Numbered from the stretch's first letter, positions 1 to 11,553 are shown. The stretch: DNA of 64,000 nucleotides from Apostichopus japonicus (GCF_037975245.1 NC_092561.1:7324501-7388500); one strand, 5' to 3'. Made by a program: numbers and translations. Notes: generated by a model from the letters alone, not told the origin.

Positions 1-2109
1 ACACTTTACTTCGTATGGCCAACTGGACTAGCGCGATACTGACTGGCTCTTCCACCGTCAGGTAAGAAGCCCGCCATTCCATGTCCATTCCCAAAATTCC
101 ACAAATCTGTTAATATTATGTAGAAAAGGTTACAATGTTGACTTGCCAAGTTACAGATAAGTGTCATAGTTCCCTGAAATGGGTTGTCAATGTTTGGTAC
201 ACATTTCTGGGGTAGGTGTCGTTTGGTGATTTCAGCTGCATCTAGTGCGTTTGTCTCGTCAAGAGGTAATAAATCTCCTCTCTCGTGTTTGTATTATAAG
301 CTATTGGGTAAAACAGACCTGACGCTTTACGAACAACACTTGTGAAGGTCACATACAAAATTATTCCCCTCTGATTGGTAATATAAGTTCTCCAATTGTC
401 GTCGTGAATGACTGCACACTGTCAAAACTATGTTGTCAAAAATATGCCACATGTTTCATATTTAGACTGAGGACCACATTGTTTATTTCCATTCTTTAAA
501 AGTACAAGTATCCTTACCTTAACAATACCCCTTAACAATAGAATTCTTTGGAGGACGTGGTGAATCTTTTGAAATGTCATCTGAGGACTTGGAATTCCTT
601 TGTTCAAGTCCTCAGAGTTAAAAAAAGTGCACACATAACATACACACGTGCCTATCCTTGACTGTCTGCCTAACACACAAGGAACCAATAAAGAAACCAG
701 AAGGAACGCCAAACCAGGGGCTGAAATACCTGAATCTGTTTGGCGACCTCTAACAGCTCGTCGACAACGTATACCACCTTCACATCGCTAAGAGGTATAC
801 TCAGTTGGTGATACGACTCCTGCTGAGGAGGAGGCCTTGAGCTAATGACGAGGAAGAGAATAAAACAAAGCAAATGACACAAGCAATCAAATATTCATGA
901 CTTTAATTTGTTTTACACTTACAGACAGTGTGGACGGGAACCAGAAGATGGGATCTTAAATCACTCTTTCACAAGATGGGCCGGAGGAAAACATTCCTTG
1001 GAGCAAACTGCCAGACTGAATCAAACTTGGACTATGAATTGAACTATGTGCCGCTGAGTAACTGGGTAGGATGCTCAAGCCTTAAGTGTTTAGATAATCT
1101 TAATTTCGTGGGCTGTACTGAACCTTATACGGGCCTGATTTAATATGTGGTATTCCACAGGGGAAGAGTATTTTGGTCGATCAACCTTTTTTTAGATATT
1201 GTATTCGAGAGAGGTCTTTTGAAATTTTGAACCATGCTGGTCCTCGATACACACAAAAGCAAAATAGACAAGTTGTACAGCATGAGGAATCAGTATGCTG
1301 AGTTTTCAGATCCGTCCGAGTTGGACGTAGTAAAGAAATTATTTTGATGGCATAATTGTTGCACACAAAGACTTTATAAACAGGGCATCCTTTCTAGATA
1401 ACATTTAACACCATCTTTCTTTTACAATTTTGTTATGCATCAATGGTTAAACAAGATATTTGAGGCCCAAAAAATGTCTCCTGTTTTTCTATCAAGTTTT
1501 GCTTTGCATATGAGGAAATAACGACTAGTCTGTGGGTTACACTAACATTTCCTGTCACTTTCATGTATGACCCTCGGATGTTTAAAATGCTGACGGATTT
1601 GATACAAAAAAGCCAAAATCTTCACAGATGGTAAAGGAGTACTTATAGACTAGTGTTTACACGGGTCCACAAATCGCGAACCCGGTACCCGAGAGCCGTT
1701 ACCTGTCGGGTATCCAGGTACCCGGAAAAAAATTGTTTACCCTCGTGTATCGTGATTTTCAAGAAATTACATATCGGATGCTATAATAAATGAATTATAT
1801 TCTCCACTGACAATGTTTTCATGTTCAAATACGTAGGTGTAAGATAAGGTATAAAACCTTCCTCAATAATTTCTATTTGCTTTTGTTTCTTTCATTGTGA
1901 CGCAATTACAAGATAACCATGGAATACTTTCGTTATAGCTGTTATCTTCGACCATATGGTAGCCTAACACCACACTAAATCAATGGGAAAATCTTGCCTA
2001 ACCATCGGTTGGCCCAAAAAAAAAAATCACACTTTGCGTAGGATTCGGGTAATAAATTATGAACCGGGTAGTATCGCGTTGGGCGGGTACCAGGATACCC
2101 CATGCAAAC

Positions 2110-2147
<38 letters not shown>

Positions 2148-5100
2148 GTATATATGTATATGTATATATAGACATATACTGGGTCTTCTCTGTGCTCAAA
2201 ATGCCTCCGGTACAAACCTGTCCTGTGTAAGGTCAATCTTCGGAAACCGATCGAGCATATCGAACCTGGTGGCCCAGACGTGAGCTGCTCTTAGTCGTCC
2301 GGATGTTGACAGGATTCTCACAAACTCTTCCCTGAGGTAATCATCATCTTTAATGATATGAAGAACAACTTCTTCCCAAGCTTCGTCTGATATGGCATGC
2401 TGTGTGTCAGAGACAGGAAAGAATGGTTAGGATGTAAGATCTGAAGATATTGAAAAGTGAAAGGGTGGATGAAGGAAAGGGATGAATGAGGGGAGACAGT
2501 GGTTGGAGGAAGGATATTAGATGAATGGAGGCGATGGATCAATGGAGAGGGTGGATGAAGAGAGAAGGGTAGATGAAGGTAGGCGATGGATGAAGGAGGG
2601 AAAGAGCAGATGACGAGAGAGGGGTGGATGAAGGGAAGGGATGAATGAAGGGAGACAGTGGTTGGAAGAAGAATATTAGAAGGAGGGAGGTGATGGATCA
2701 ATGGGGAGGGTGGATGAAGAGAGAATGGTAGATGAAGGTAGGCGATGGATGAAGGAGGGAAAGGGCAGATGAAGAGAGAAGGGTGGATGACGGAAAGGGA
2801 TGAATGAAGGGAGACAGTGGTTGGAGGAAGAAGATTAGAAGGAGGGTGGCGATGAAGAGAGAGAGGTGGATGAAGGGAGAAGGGTGGATGAAGGTAGGCG
2901 ATGGATGAAGGAGGGAAGGGGCAGATGAAGAGAGAGGGGTGGATGAAGAGAGAGGGGTGGATGAAGAGAGAAGGGTGGATGAAGGGAGAAGGGTGGATGA
3001 AGGGAGAAGGGTGGATGAAGGTAAACGATGGATGAAGGAGGGAAAGGGCAGATGAAGCAAAAGAAGAGAGAGGGGGGGGGGTAAAGGGGTGAAGGAAGAT
3101 GGTGGCTGAAGGAAGAATAGTAGATGAAGGGAGGCGATGGATCAACGGGGAGTGTGGATGAAGAGAGAAGGGTTGATGACGGAAAGGGATGAATGAAGGG
3201 AGACAGTGGTTGGAGGAAGAAGATTAGAAGGAGGGTGGCGACTGATCAATGGGGAGGGTGGATGAAGAGAGAAGGGTGGATGAAGAGAGAAGGGTGGATG
3301 AAGGGAGAAGGGTTGATGAAGGTAGGCAATGGATGAAGGAGGGATAGGGCGGATGAAGAGAGAAGGGTGGATGAAGAGAGAGGGGTGGGTGAAAAAGGGG
3401 TGGATGAAGTGAGATGACGACTGAAGGACGAAGATTAGATGAAGGGAGGCGATGGATGTAGGGCAGGGTGGATGAATGTAAAGGGTTGATGAAGGGAGAG
3501 GGATTGGTAAATGGAGAGGTTTAATGGAGGGTGGATGAAGGGGAAGGTTGTATGCAGAAGGAGGGTGGATGAAAGAGGAGACTGGATGAAGGGAGAGAGA
3601 GGATGAAGTAGGAGTGTGGATGAAGCGAGGGGTGGACAAAGAGTGGATGCTTTAAGAGAGGGTTCAATGAAAAGAGGGGTGGATGAAGGGATGGGTGGAT
3701 GAAGGGTAGGGTGCATGAAGGAAGAGGATGGATGAAGAAAGAAAGCTGGGTGAAGGAAATGGGTGGATGTAGGGGATTGGATGAAGGGAGAGGGTGAATG
3801 AAAGAGGAGGATTGATGAAAGAAGGGGAGGGTCTTGTGTGCCACATGCTTTCTGGTAGGCAGCCATCAAAATTCTGTAATTCTGCCTAATTCATTGATCC
3901 TAAATATATGCTATTTAGCATGCAGTCTGCCAAAGCACTGCCCAGCAAGTGTTGTACACCTCACAAAAGCAAAGTTGTTTCCCTGAAGATTAGCAATATC
4001 AGGGCCACTGTTCTGTCCCATAAAGCCATACAAACACTTGCCACTATTTTGCATATTGAAACACTTTTGTGCTTCTGAGTTGTGAGTACATATTGTTTCA
4101 ATTTTGGCCGAAGTAAATATTTCATAATGAAACAGCACACAGCAATGGAAATTGACACAAATATGGAATGCTGAGGAACTCGAGCCAATTTGAAAATAAC
4201 CTTTTGTAATGTATAAAAGTGTTGAAATGCTTTTTTAAGTGTGAATGCATGTATACACAACAATTGGGATTGACATGTCCTCTTCAACAGTGCTTACACA
4301 ATCTGCATTTTGGGACTTTCAAAATGTCTCCACTGGAGCACTTTGTTTTCCTCCAAAATCCAAGAAATGAAATATTCACTCAAAAATTGGACCAAACGAC
4401 AGACTAACCTTTTGGTACTTCTGTATGATCAAATACTTCAGGGCATCTAGCGTGTGTGAATACACAGCATTCGGGAAGAGGGCCGGGTCCAAGTTGAAAC
4501 ACTTCCTGCCCCCGAGCCGCAGAACGACCTTCCTCACTTCTTTATACTGCATGGGCCGTAGATCTCTGACATAGGGCATCCCAAGAGATCTGAAAGGAAA
4601 CGAGTGAAAGTAACATTGTTCTGATCCAGAGGCAGATTATTACATGAGACATAAACGTACATCGTGCAGACGTGCACCATACAATACTGGAGCCAAAGAT
4701 GATCGGTATATCACTAGGTACTGTTGTATAAATGTAGCATTGTAACCAGAAAATGCAAAAATGTATTGTGGTTTCGACATTGCAACACAAGCAGTTTTCT
4801 TCATGAATCTGATGTAATGTATAGTGAGAGTGTACAACATACTTGATCTTAGTAATTCAGTGAAAAGCAGTGTGATGTGACAAACAATAAATTCACAATG
4901 ACACAGGCTGTCCTGAAATGACCATTGACCTCAAGGACAGGCTCCTTGCACTAAATGTGATAGATACATCATCATACTAAATATGACAGATCTGTCCTTG
5001 TTGAAATACTGTGTAAAACATGGTTTCCACAATTTGAACCCTGGTGAACTGAAACCACAATTGACCTAGGCCCACAACATTAGGCTTCTTGTTCTCAAAG

Positions 5101-8100
5101 TGGTACAATTACATCTTGGATCTGTCCAAGCTTCCCTTGCGATATTATGTTTAGGAAGGTGCGTTAGTGTAGAGAGACAAGTAAGAGGGGAGTGAAGTAA
5201 ATGTTTGGCATTTGTTGACTTCAAATGACCTTTGACCTCCACCAAACAGGCTACATAAATTTGATATGGTACACCTACAAACCAAATATAAGATCTGTCC
5301 AAGGTCCCCACCTTGCAATATCATGTTTACAAGGCTTTCAAAATTTGACCTATGATGACCCCAAATGACGTTTGACCTCCACCAAAAACAACAGGCTTGT
5401 TGTACTCAATGTGGTACTTCTACACATTCATTATGAGATCTGCCTAAGCTTACCTTCTTGAGATATCGTGTTTACAAGGTTTTCACAATTTCACCCCTGG
5501 TGACCCCAAATGACCTTTGACCTCCACAAAAAACAATAGGCTTCTTGTACTCAATGTGGTACTTCTACACACTACATATGAAAGTGGTCCAACCTTCCCT
5601 TCTTCAGATATTGTGTTTACAAGCTGGGGGTCAAAAACGGACACACATACACGCACAAACGCCATCATGAATGCAAAGGTTACATTTATCATTCGAAACC
5701 AAAAACTAGCATAAAGTTGTCTGTTAAATGTGGAAGGTGATATTGGCACCCATCCCGGGATGCTGAAGAAAGAAGGACATGTTATTGTGGCCTGGGGACC
5801 TGGGGAGGGATCTATGTTGATGCGGTCTCACTCATGCAATATGTTTTGTCGAAATCCAATGACTTAATAGGTGGGATGACATGACTACCAAGTCAGTTGC
5901 TAGGTACGAGGACGTTACCACTTAGAGAGATACTTTGGCAATTTGTGAGATGGCTCATACAATTACACAACTACTGGACACGAAAAATCTACACGTGCAG
6001 TACACTCCATGGCTGTAAACGACATCTCCTCAGGAATTCTGTTACGCGTTATTGAATTTTGACAACATGTTGACAAACGTATCACATGAGGGGAAAGCTA
6101 CCACACATTGGACCAGTCTTTTCAAGGCAATCGATTGCTTTTCCCAATTAAAAGTGCTATTTAATAAATCTCTAGACAAAACTTGATTCCTTTACAATTC
6201 CTATCCAAAATTTCAATCATAAATGGGCTGTTGAAAAATGTTTTTACCCTGTGTTAGGAATGTGGAGAAAACCACTTCTTTTCCAAGGAAATGCATGCAT
6301 AAACTTCCTATGCCATTGTCATTTACAGCTCTAATTAATATTAAATTGTTATACAGTAACATATATCCTACATTATTGCGGAGGTGATGGTCAAATCCCA
6401 AAATTTTACTTCTTATATTGCCATCTTAAGTGAGTTGTGTTGTTCAAAAATTGTTCTTATCATTTACAAAATCTCCTAATTCTTTTGAATGGAAGATTGC
6501 AAAATTTTTTTCGAAGAAAGGTCTGGCAGATGTGGCATAGTCGAATGTGGTCACATATTTTTAGCAATGAAATGTTATGCAGGTGTTTAAACCGTCACTA
6601 CTGGGCAAGTAATTGTGTAATAGACTTAGAAGATGAACTTACTGAATTAATGGCACAATGTGGTCTGGAGTTCGGCGACAATTGTCATCTAAGGTTTTCA
6701 AAAATTTCTCTTGAAGATCTCTATGTGGTCGAAGATATCCCTCCAGAAGGTTGGAATGCCCTAATATGACCACTGGCATCAGAATCTGCAATAGTGAAAT
6801 TGATTGGTAAGGGCTAATGGATAAACTTTCTGAAACCCAACACAAGTGTTGCCCACTGATTTACTTTGTCGCAAAAAAAAGGAAAGAAAATTACATATAT
6901 ATATATATATTTATATATTAATAAATATATACATATATATTAATACATTATAAACATATATAATTGAAATTGTAGTGAGTTGGAACATCTAGAACAGTGA
7001 CAAAACTTCCAGCCTCCACCGGGATTCAAACCCGGGCCTCCCTCTTTAGTCTTTACACACAGACACCCTAACCACTAGGCTATGGATGCTGACTGTATGG
7101 TCAGAGGTTCGAAACATTTAAGGAAGGTGGTAATTCCACTGTTGGCATTTGCCACCTGTACTGAACATGGCTAGTTCTGTTTAGGTGACATATTTTGCCT
7201 TACTCTAGAGATCAAACTATGATACTAACCAACTCGAAATCACTTGTGATTCCTAAAGGCTTGAACAGACTTTGTGCAACGAAAAAGGGGTTAAACGTCA
7301 AAGTGAAAAAAACTTCCAGCCTCAAACCCGGGCATCCCTCTTTACACGTGGACACCCTAACCACTAGGCTATGGGCGCTAATTGTATGTCCTGAGGTTAA
7401 CCGGTAAGGAAGGTCGTAATTCCACTGCAGGCATTTGCCTACATATAAATATATTTATGTATATATATATATACTGAATATATAAATATATATAGCATCT
7501 GAATGCAGATAAGTAAGGTTAACTGTGCACTGACATATATACCCCATTTTTGAATTTATGTTTAAATTGTTAGAGATATTACTATAATTATAAACAACTC
7601 CTTTGTTACAAACTAATCTGACATAATTAGATTCAATTGAAATGCGCTTAAATTAGCTTAACATCATTTTACCTTTTCAACATCAAAGCACATCTGCAAC
7701 TTGAGAACTGTTATGGAAATACAAGCCTGTTGAGGAGAAAAAGTAGACAAGTTTCAAACATTCTGGTTCAAGGTAGTATCCAGGGATGAGACTGAGCTGG
7801 AGAAAAAAAGTCAGAAACTTAACGATCGCCGTCCTGGGAGAGGGGTTTAAGGGGAGGGGGTGTCCCCCTCCCCTTTAGAAATTTTTTGTCAGGTAAGGAG
7901 GGATTAGATGCAAAATGGTGGACTCTAGATGGAATCTATCACATCACATAACTCGCCAAAAAAGTGTGGAATTTCTGCTTGTATAATTTATCTATTTAGC
8001 TTTTTTGAACCAAAAAAAGGCTTTTTTGCTTGCTTTGTGCTACTTGATTCCACCACTGGTCAAATTGGGTGTTCCTTCCCTTCACAGTCCAGCATGTTCG

Positions 8101-8102
8101 GC

Positions 8103-8136
<34 letters not shown>

Positions 8137-9994
8137 TAATTAAAAAAAATAATAAAAAACGCGAATTACGAGAAAAAACGTGAAAATGAAAAGAAAAAAA
8201 AAATCGGAAATCCGCGTTTCCGCGGAAGAGTCTCATGCCTGAGTATCTCTATTTCCACAACATAACATACTGGTACTTGTCTTTGGTCACATTATTAATG
8301 TTAATCATTTTTGTCATTATTAGCAAAGCAATTCCAACATTTTGTTCTGGATGAACACCATATTTGCAGCAGACAAACTGTAGACCAAAATGTACATTAA
8401 ACTTTGTTTATTTGTTCAGTGTCATCAAAATTGAGCTGAAAATTTTGCTCTGAGAATTTTTCTGTAATTTAACATTCAACCAAAGGAAATGTATTTTTTT
8501 TCTTAAATATGAACCTTTATGACAGTTATTTTTTGTTTTCAATGACAACTCTCAATTGGTTGTTACAGCACAAAGCTATTCAGCACAAATCTACCGGTCC
8601 CTTTTGCATGATGACTCTAATTTAGGTATAATGGTACTGCCATAAAAAGTGGATCGCTTCACTTTATACGTTATTACTGTTTCGTAATTTAGATAAAAAT
8701 GTTCTTGTCTTCAGAGGCTTACCTCCCTGTACTCATGCTTATATAGCAGAAGGTTGATAAGTTCCACCATGGCGTTTTTCTCAAGTTGATCTAGTCCGTA
8801 AAGCGCCACCAGATATTCTCTTATCTTCCAATGAGCTATGCAGATGAACCTCAGGACTTCCAGAGTGTTCAAGTCAGGTCGCTGCTGGTTCACCTCTTGG
8901 TATAACTGGGGAAACAAAAAAAAAGTTGCTCGTGAAAGAAGAAAAAGACCTTCGAAAAATGTTTCAAACGGCTGGATTCTATTCATTATTAATATTTCAG
9001 AACTTTAATCCTCTTCAAAATCAAATTCATTCTGTAAATGGAAGTTAGTAACATAAGTGAGTGGGTCCTTGATCCACAATACTCCCTCAACCATTTGGGG
9101 TTAGGGTTAACTCCTTCAATACTCCCTCCCACAACGTCCACAATACTCCCTCCTAAGTCAAAGTGTCAAGATCTGTATACAATCTATCTTACATGGATAA
9201 GGCACACAAAGTACGCAAATTTGTGTACTAAAATATCTAGGATTTAATTAAAGAGGGCTTTGTGAATAAAACAGGTATCAACTGTCCATGAGCAACCTGT
9301 GTTAATTAGTCACGCTTTGCCAGATGTGTTGGATATCAATTTTTGGAACCCACTATAATACTAGTCTAACATTGTTACCTTTTCATCTTTACTGCAAAAA
9401 AACTGAAGCTGTTTCAAAATGGTCTCTTCCACTAGCACGAGTTGTTTGGACTTCTTTTCTTTCATGCTCTGGTCTGCCCCGGCAAGCAATACGAACGTGA
9501 AGCAATGATGATTTTTGGCGTCGACTGAACTCAGAGCTTGTTTCACTGCCTTCCCCAAACTCTCCACCGGACGACTTTGACTGATCAAGTAGTCGTCCAC
9601 TTCTTTGAGGGTGCTTTGTAAGATGTTGTTATCTTCGGGGCTGAGAAAAAATTGTCCGACATCTGGTATCTGCCTCTTGTCTGACTGTTTTGAGTTTTGA
9701 GTTGATTGCATTGCATTTTGATATGCTTGCTTTGTGTTTTGTCCTCCTTGCTTTGTGTTTTGATTTGCTTGCTTTGCGTTTCCGTCTGGCTGTTTATTGT
9801 CTCTGTCTGGAAGTCGTCTTCCTCTTCCCCTTGCCCTATAACGGCTTGAGTGGTTTCCTCTTCCTCGACCCCTTCCACCTCCTGACCCCCTTCCCCTTCC
9901 TGAGCCCCTACCTCTTCCTGAGCCCCTTCCACCTCCTGATCCCCCTCCTCTGCCACTACTGCTTCTCCATTCTCCGCCACTAACGCTTTCACTC
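1..9994 (-). CDS. EXD3: EXD3 / Nibbler / mut-7-like 3'-5' exonuclease, partial (C-terminus beyond the window)
   Basis: Eight coding exons fit with GT/AG borders and consistent phase: 9994-9379, 8905-8723, 7726-7673, 6785-6643, 4589-4409, 2399-2218, 841-730 and 106-1, about 525 residues. Recalled human EXD3 matches in order: the short exon 7726-7673 (ending LKLQMCFDVEK), the exon beginning ILMPVV, ALFPNAVYSHTLDALK, SYHQLSIPL, then GMDMEW at the window edge, which supplies the first D and E of the DEDD exonuclease site. The family (Drosophila Nibbler, worm mut-7) trims 3' ends of small RNAs and supports transposon silencing; the helical N-terminal part is a scaffold. The first exon encodes an RGG-rich stretch followed by Lys-Gln repeats, absent from human EXD3 as I recall it. 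The true start is unresolved: an acceptor at 9995 implies an upstream exon, but the frame is also open to a Met at 10098. The rest of the nuclease and any Mut7-C domain lie left of position 1. Confidence 0.9.
1650..2112. mobile_element. Probable hAT-type MITE in an EXD3 intron
   Basis: The left end reads GTGTTTACACGGGT near 1653 and the right end, on the opposite strand, reads GTGTTTGCATGGGGT near 2110. Both are followed by pieces of a GGGTACCCG-type motif, as in many hAT nonautonomous elements. No open frame resembles a transposase. I could not define a clean target-site duplication, and the right end runs into a TA microsatellite. Confidence 0.5.
2114..2171. repeat. (TA)n / (TATG)n microsatellite
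   Basis: Alternating TA, then TATG/TATA, directly abutting the right end of the MITE-like block. It lies about 50 bp past the donor of the EXD3 exon 2399-2218, inside the next intron on the minus strand. Open frames here are low-complexity artefacts. Confidence 0.9.
2455..3835. repeat. Purine-rich degenerate minisatellite (GGGTGGATGAAGAGAG-like unit)
   Basis: About 1.4 kb of imperfect repeats built from GGTGGATGAAG plus a variable GA-rich spacer, with longer sub-blocks recurring, for example those containing AGACAGTGGTTGGAGGAAG at about 2495, 2651, 2811 and 3200. It lies in the EXD3 intron between exons 4589-4409 and 2399-2218, so the pre-mRNA carries the pyrimidine-rich strand. The His/Pro/Ser-rich minus-strand open frames (FIHPS repeats) arise from the repeat and overlap in several frames; I do not regard them as genes. 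Confidence 0.92.
4905..5690. repeat. Dispersed element with about four tandem units of roughly 150-170 bp
   Basis: Blocks with the same order of motifs recur: ATGACCTTTGACCTCC, then a GGCTTCTTGT-like segment, CTCAATGTGGTACTTCTACA, GAGATCTG, and ATATCGTGTTTACAAGG. Units start near 4915, 5220, 5363 and 5507 and differ by small changes. The last unit ends in GGTCAAAAACGGACACACA. This looks like an old interspersed repeat in the EXD3 intron 6643-4589. No coding potential is seen. Confidence 0.75.
6893..7160 (-). mobile_element. tRNA-derived SINE, minus strand, with AT-rich tail (copy A)
   Basis: Read on the minus strand there is a polymerase III A box (TAGCCTAGTGGTTAGGGTG) about 45 bp before a B box (GGGTTTGAATCCC), then a short unrelated body ending in an (AT)n run at 6893-6965. 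A cloverleaf-length tRNA head joined to a body and a simple tail indicates a SINE rather than a tRNA gene. It sits in the EXD3 intron between exons 7726-7673 and 6785-6643. Confidence 0.75.
7300..7490 (-). mobile_element. Second copy of the same tRNA-derived SINE, with adjacent (TA)n
   Basis: It repeats the A box and the flanking ATTCCACTG...GGCATTTGCC segment of copy A in the same orientation, but its B box region is shortened. A TA-rich run follows at 7441-7490. The two copies about 330 bp apart could be separate insertions or one local duplication. Confidence 0.65.
7781..8241. mobile_element. hAT-like MITE with CAGGGATG end and 6-bp target duplication
   Basis: The left end is CAGGGATGAGACT and the right end is AGTCTCATGCCTG, an inverted pair. 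AGTATC stands directly outside both ends and fits a 6-bp target-site duplication. The interior has a GC-rich palindromic core (GGGGAGGGGGTGTCCCCC) and a run of about 28 A at 8105. The core is shared, in opposite orientation, with the MITE at 52622-53113. It lies in the EXD3 intron between exons 8905-8723 and 7726-7673. Confidence 0.8.
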
Positions 9995-10599
9995 CTGTGT
10001 AAAAGGGAAAAACATAAAGAAAGAAATATAAGAAATGGGAAATAATATCTATATAAACTTTTATCCAATGTTTTTCCTGTGAATGCATATATTTTCACAT
10101 ATTATTGTTAGATATCTACTAACACAATTTGCTTGATTCTATGGTGTACCTAACTTTCTTGTCGAGAACTTTGTCTTTTAATAAACACGTTTTTGGTTGA
10201 ACAAGCAAAACTATCTATGGTTTGTGGGACAACCATTTCTTCTTTTGGAATGAGAAAGCACCCACTGAGATCTTTAATTACACATTATTTCATATATATG
10301 GGGACAACCACCTTTCAGGATTGGACAACCTTTCGAAAACCACTCACAACAGACAAACCTTCTTTAGGAAACTTCAGTAATAATCATGGACTTTCAAATG
10401 TGATGTTCAATGAAACAGAAGGCACAAAAAAGAGGAAATATTTCAAAGTCTTTTTCTTTCTCTTTTTCATTCTCATGAATGATATTATAGAGATAGCTTA
10501 TTGCTTATGTGGCTGCACTGGGCCTGTTATGTACTGTATGAGTAGCTTGTGTGTCAGTTTACATATGTATACCAGGTGGACATAGTACTGTATTCAGTT

Positions 10600-10758
10600 C
10601 ATTCCTCCTATGAATGGTATATTGTTCTTTATGCATATATTATGTTAATAGCTAGACCAGTGGTCTATAGTTGGTGTGGTACATGCTGCATTCCTCCTAT
10701 CAATGGTACATTGTTCTTATGCATTTATGTAATGTAAATAGCTAGACAAGCAGTCTAG
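10600..10758 (+). repeat. Tandem duplication in the U3-like part of the LTR
   Basis: Two copies, offset by 89 bp (from 10600 and from 10689), begin CATTCCTCCTAT, continue through AATGGTA, ATTGTTCTT and AATAGCTAGAC, and end in GTCTA. Direct repeats upstream of an AATAAA signal are common in LTR promoter regions, but no function is shown here. Confidence 0.7.
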
Positions 10759-10827
10759 TTAGGAAGACTGAATAAAGAAGTAAGGAAGAGCCTCCCAGAC
10801 CCTCAGAGTGTGCACATGTATTTTCTT

Positions 10828-10898
10828 ATTTCTCCGCCTTTTGGCTAAGATCATGTGTAGTATCTGTTCCCTTTCGAGGGGAACGGTGATGCACACCC
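10828..10898 (+). ncRNA. Shortened U2 snRNA-like sequence in the LTR region (probably not a functional gene)
   Basis: From TTCTC through GCCTTTTGGCTAAGATCA to GTGTAGTATCTGTTC the match to the U2 snRNA 5' end is nearly complete, about 36 of 38 positions against the human sequence as I recall it. It includes the branch-point-pairing GTAGTA. A small GTTCCC/GGGGAAC hairpin follows, then GGAACGGTG and GCACACCC, like the U2 3' terminus. The Sm site and central stem-loops are missing. It lies 57 bp past the AATAAA of the LTR and 113 bp before the primer-binding site. Confidence 0.75.
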
Positions 10899-11011
10899 GA
10901 CGATGATCACACAGTCACAGTTCTTTCCTGGGCGACTTTTTCAAAAAAAGTATCTTATTTCTGTGTTTTGTGTTCCAAGTATGTCCGTTGTCAAGCCTTC
11001 GGACTCTACAA

Positions 11012-11029
11012 TGGCGTAGTCGGCAGGAT
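11012..11029 (+). promoter_or_regulatory. Primer-binding site of the gypsy-type element
   Basis: TGGCGTAGTCGGCAGGAT follows an LTR end in CA. The first 11 bases pair, with one mismatch, to the CGACTGCGCCA-type 3' end of a tRNA-Ser, a primer used by several Ty3/gypsy lineages. Confidence 0.75.
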
Positions 11030-11239
11030 GGGTAATACAGTATCCATTGACACTGAATTTTGTTAAGGCTTATGTGTTGGAACTTTATATTGGAAGCACT
11101 GTGGTTCATTTTGCTGTTAAACTCTTCTACCTGTTTTACTGCCAAGGAGCTGTCACCATGGAGGGCAAAACTAAACAGGATAGTGAGACTGAGAGGTATC
11201 CCCATCTTAAAGTAAGTACATGTTAGCAGAGTACATTAA

Positions 11240-11553
11240 AGAGTGTGAAGACTAGCGCAAAGAGAAACGTCTAATGCCGGTAATCTGACTTACAGTAGTT
11301 TCCAATGAGGTGTAACAGAAGTGTTAGACACCACCATCGATCCCACAAAATACACACAGCTGCGGTCAATACCCACAGCACAGTGTATTAACGATACAGC
11401 GATGGACATCTCAGGTCCAGCTAAAGATAACAAGGTATCACGTTTCATTACTGTCTGCATTTTGTAGCAACACGAACAAACGTCACTTGCAAGCAACAGA
11501 AAGTTAACGTTATCAGATGGCCGCACACGCTTTGGGGCGAGTCTTCAATGCCT
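11240..11553 (-). mobile_element. TTAA-target MITE (Kolobok- or piggyBac-like) nested in the gypsy-type element
   Basis: TTAA flanks both ends (11236-11239 and 11554-11557). The ends are an imperfect inverted pair of the form AGGSAKTGAAGACTCG. The interior is the reverse-orientation counterpart of 29122-29482. TTAA duplication plus AGG-starting ends suits Kolobok better than piggyBac, which starts CCC. The element landed between the primer-binding site and the gag-like region, so it is younger than its host element. Confidence 0.82.

Noticed and set aside
1-62. Plus-strand open stretch ending in CAG/GTAAGAAG, like an exon with a donor
   Set aside because: The minus strand here encodes the conserved DMEW motif and continues the EXD3 frame with a good acceptor; the plus-strand donor is a coincidence.
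2318-3869. Long minus-strand frames rich in FIHPS repeats
   Set aside because: They come from the GA-rich minisatellite, exist in three overlapping frames and lie in an EXD3 intron.
6437-6769. Plus-strand 110-codon frame with acidic C-terminus
   Set aside because: Its end is the complement of EXD3 exon 6785-6643, which has matching splice sites and homology on the minus strand.
7010-7095. Possible tRNA gene on the minus strand
   Set aside because: A and B boxes are present but a SINE body and tail are attached, and a second copy lies nearby.
10193-10737. Plus-strand open frames left of the gypsy-type element
   Set aside because: No recognisable protein; they run into the LTR region with its tandem repeats.
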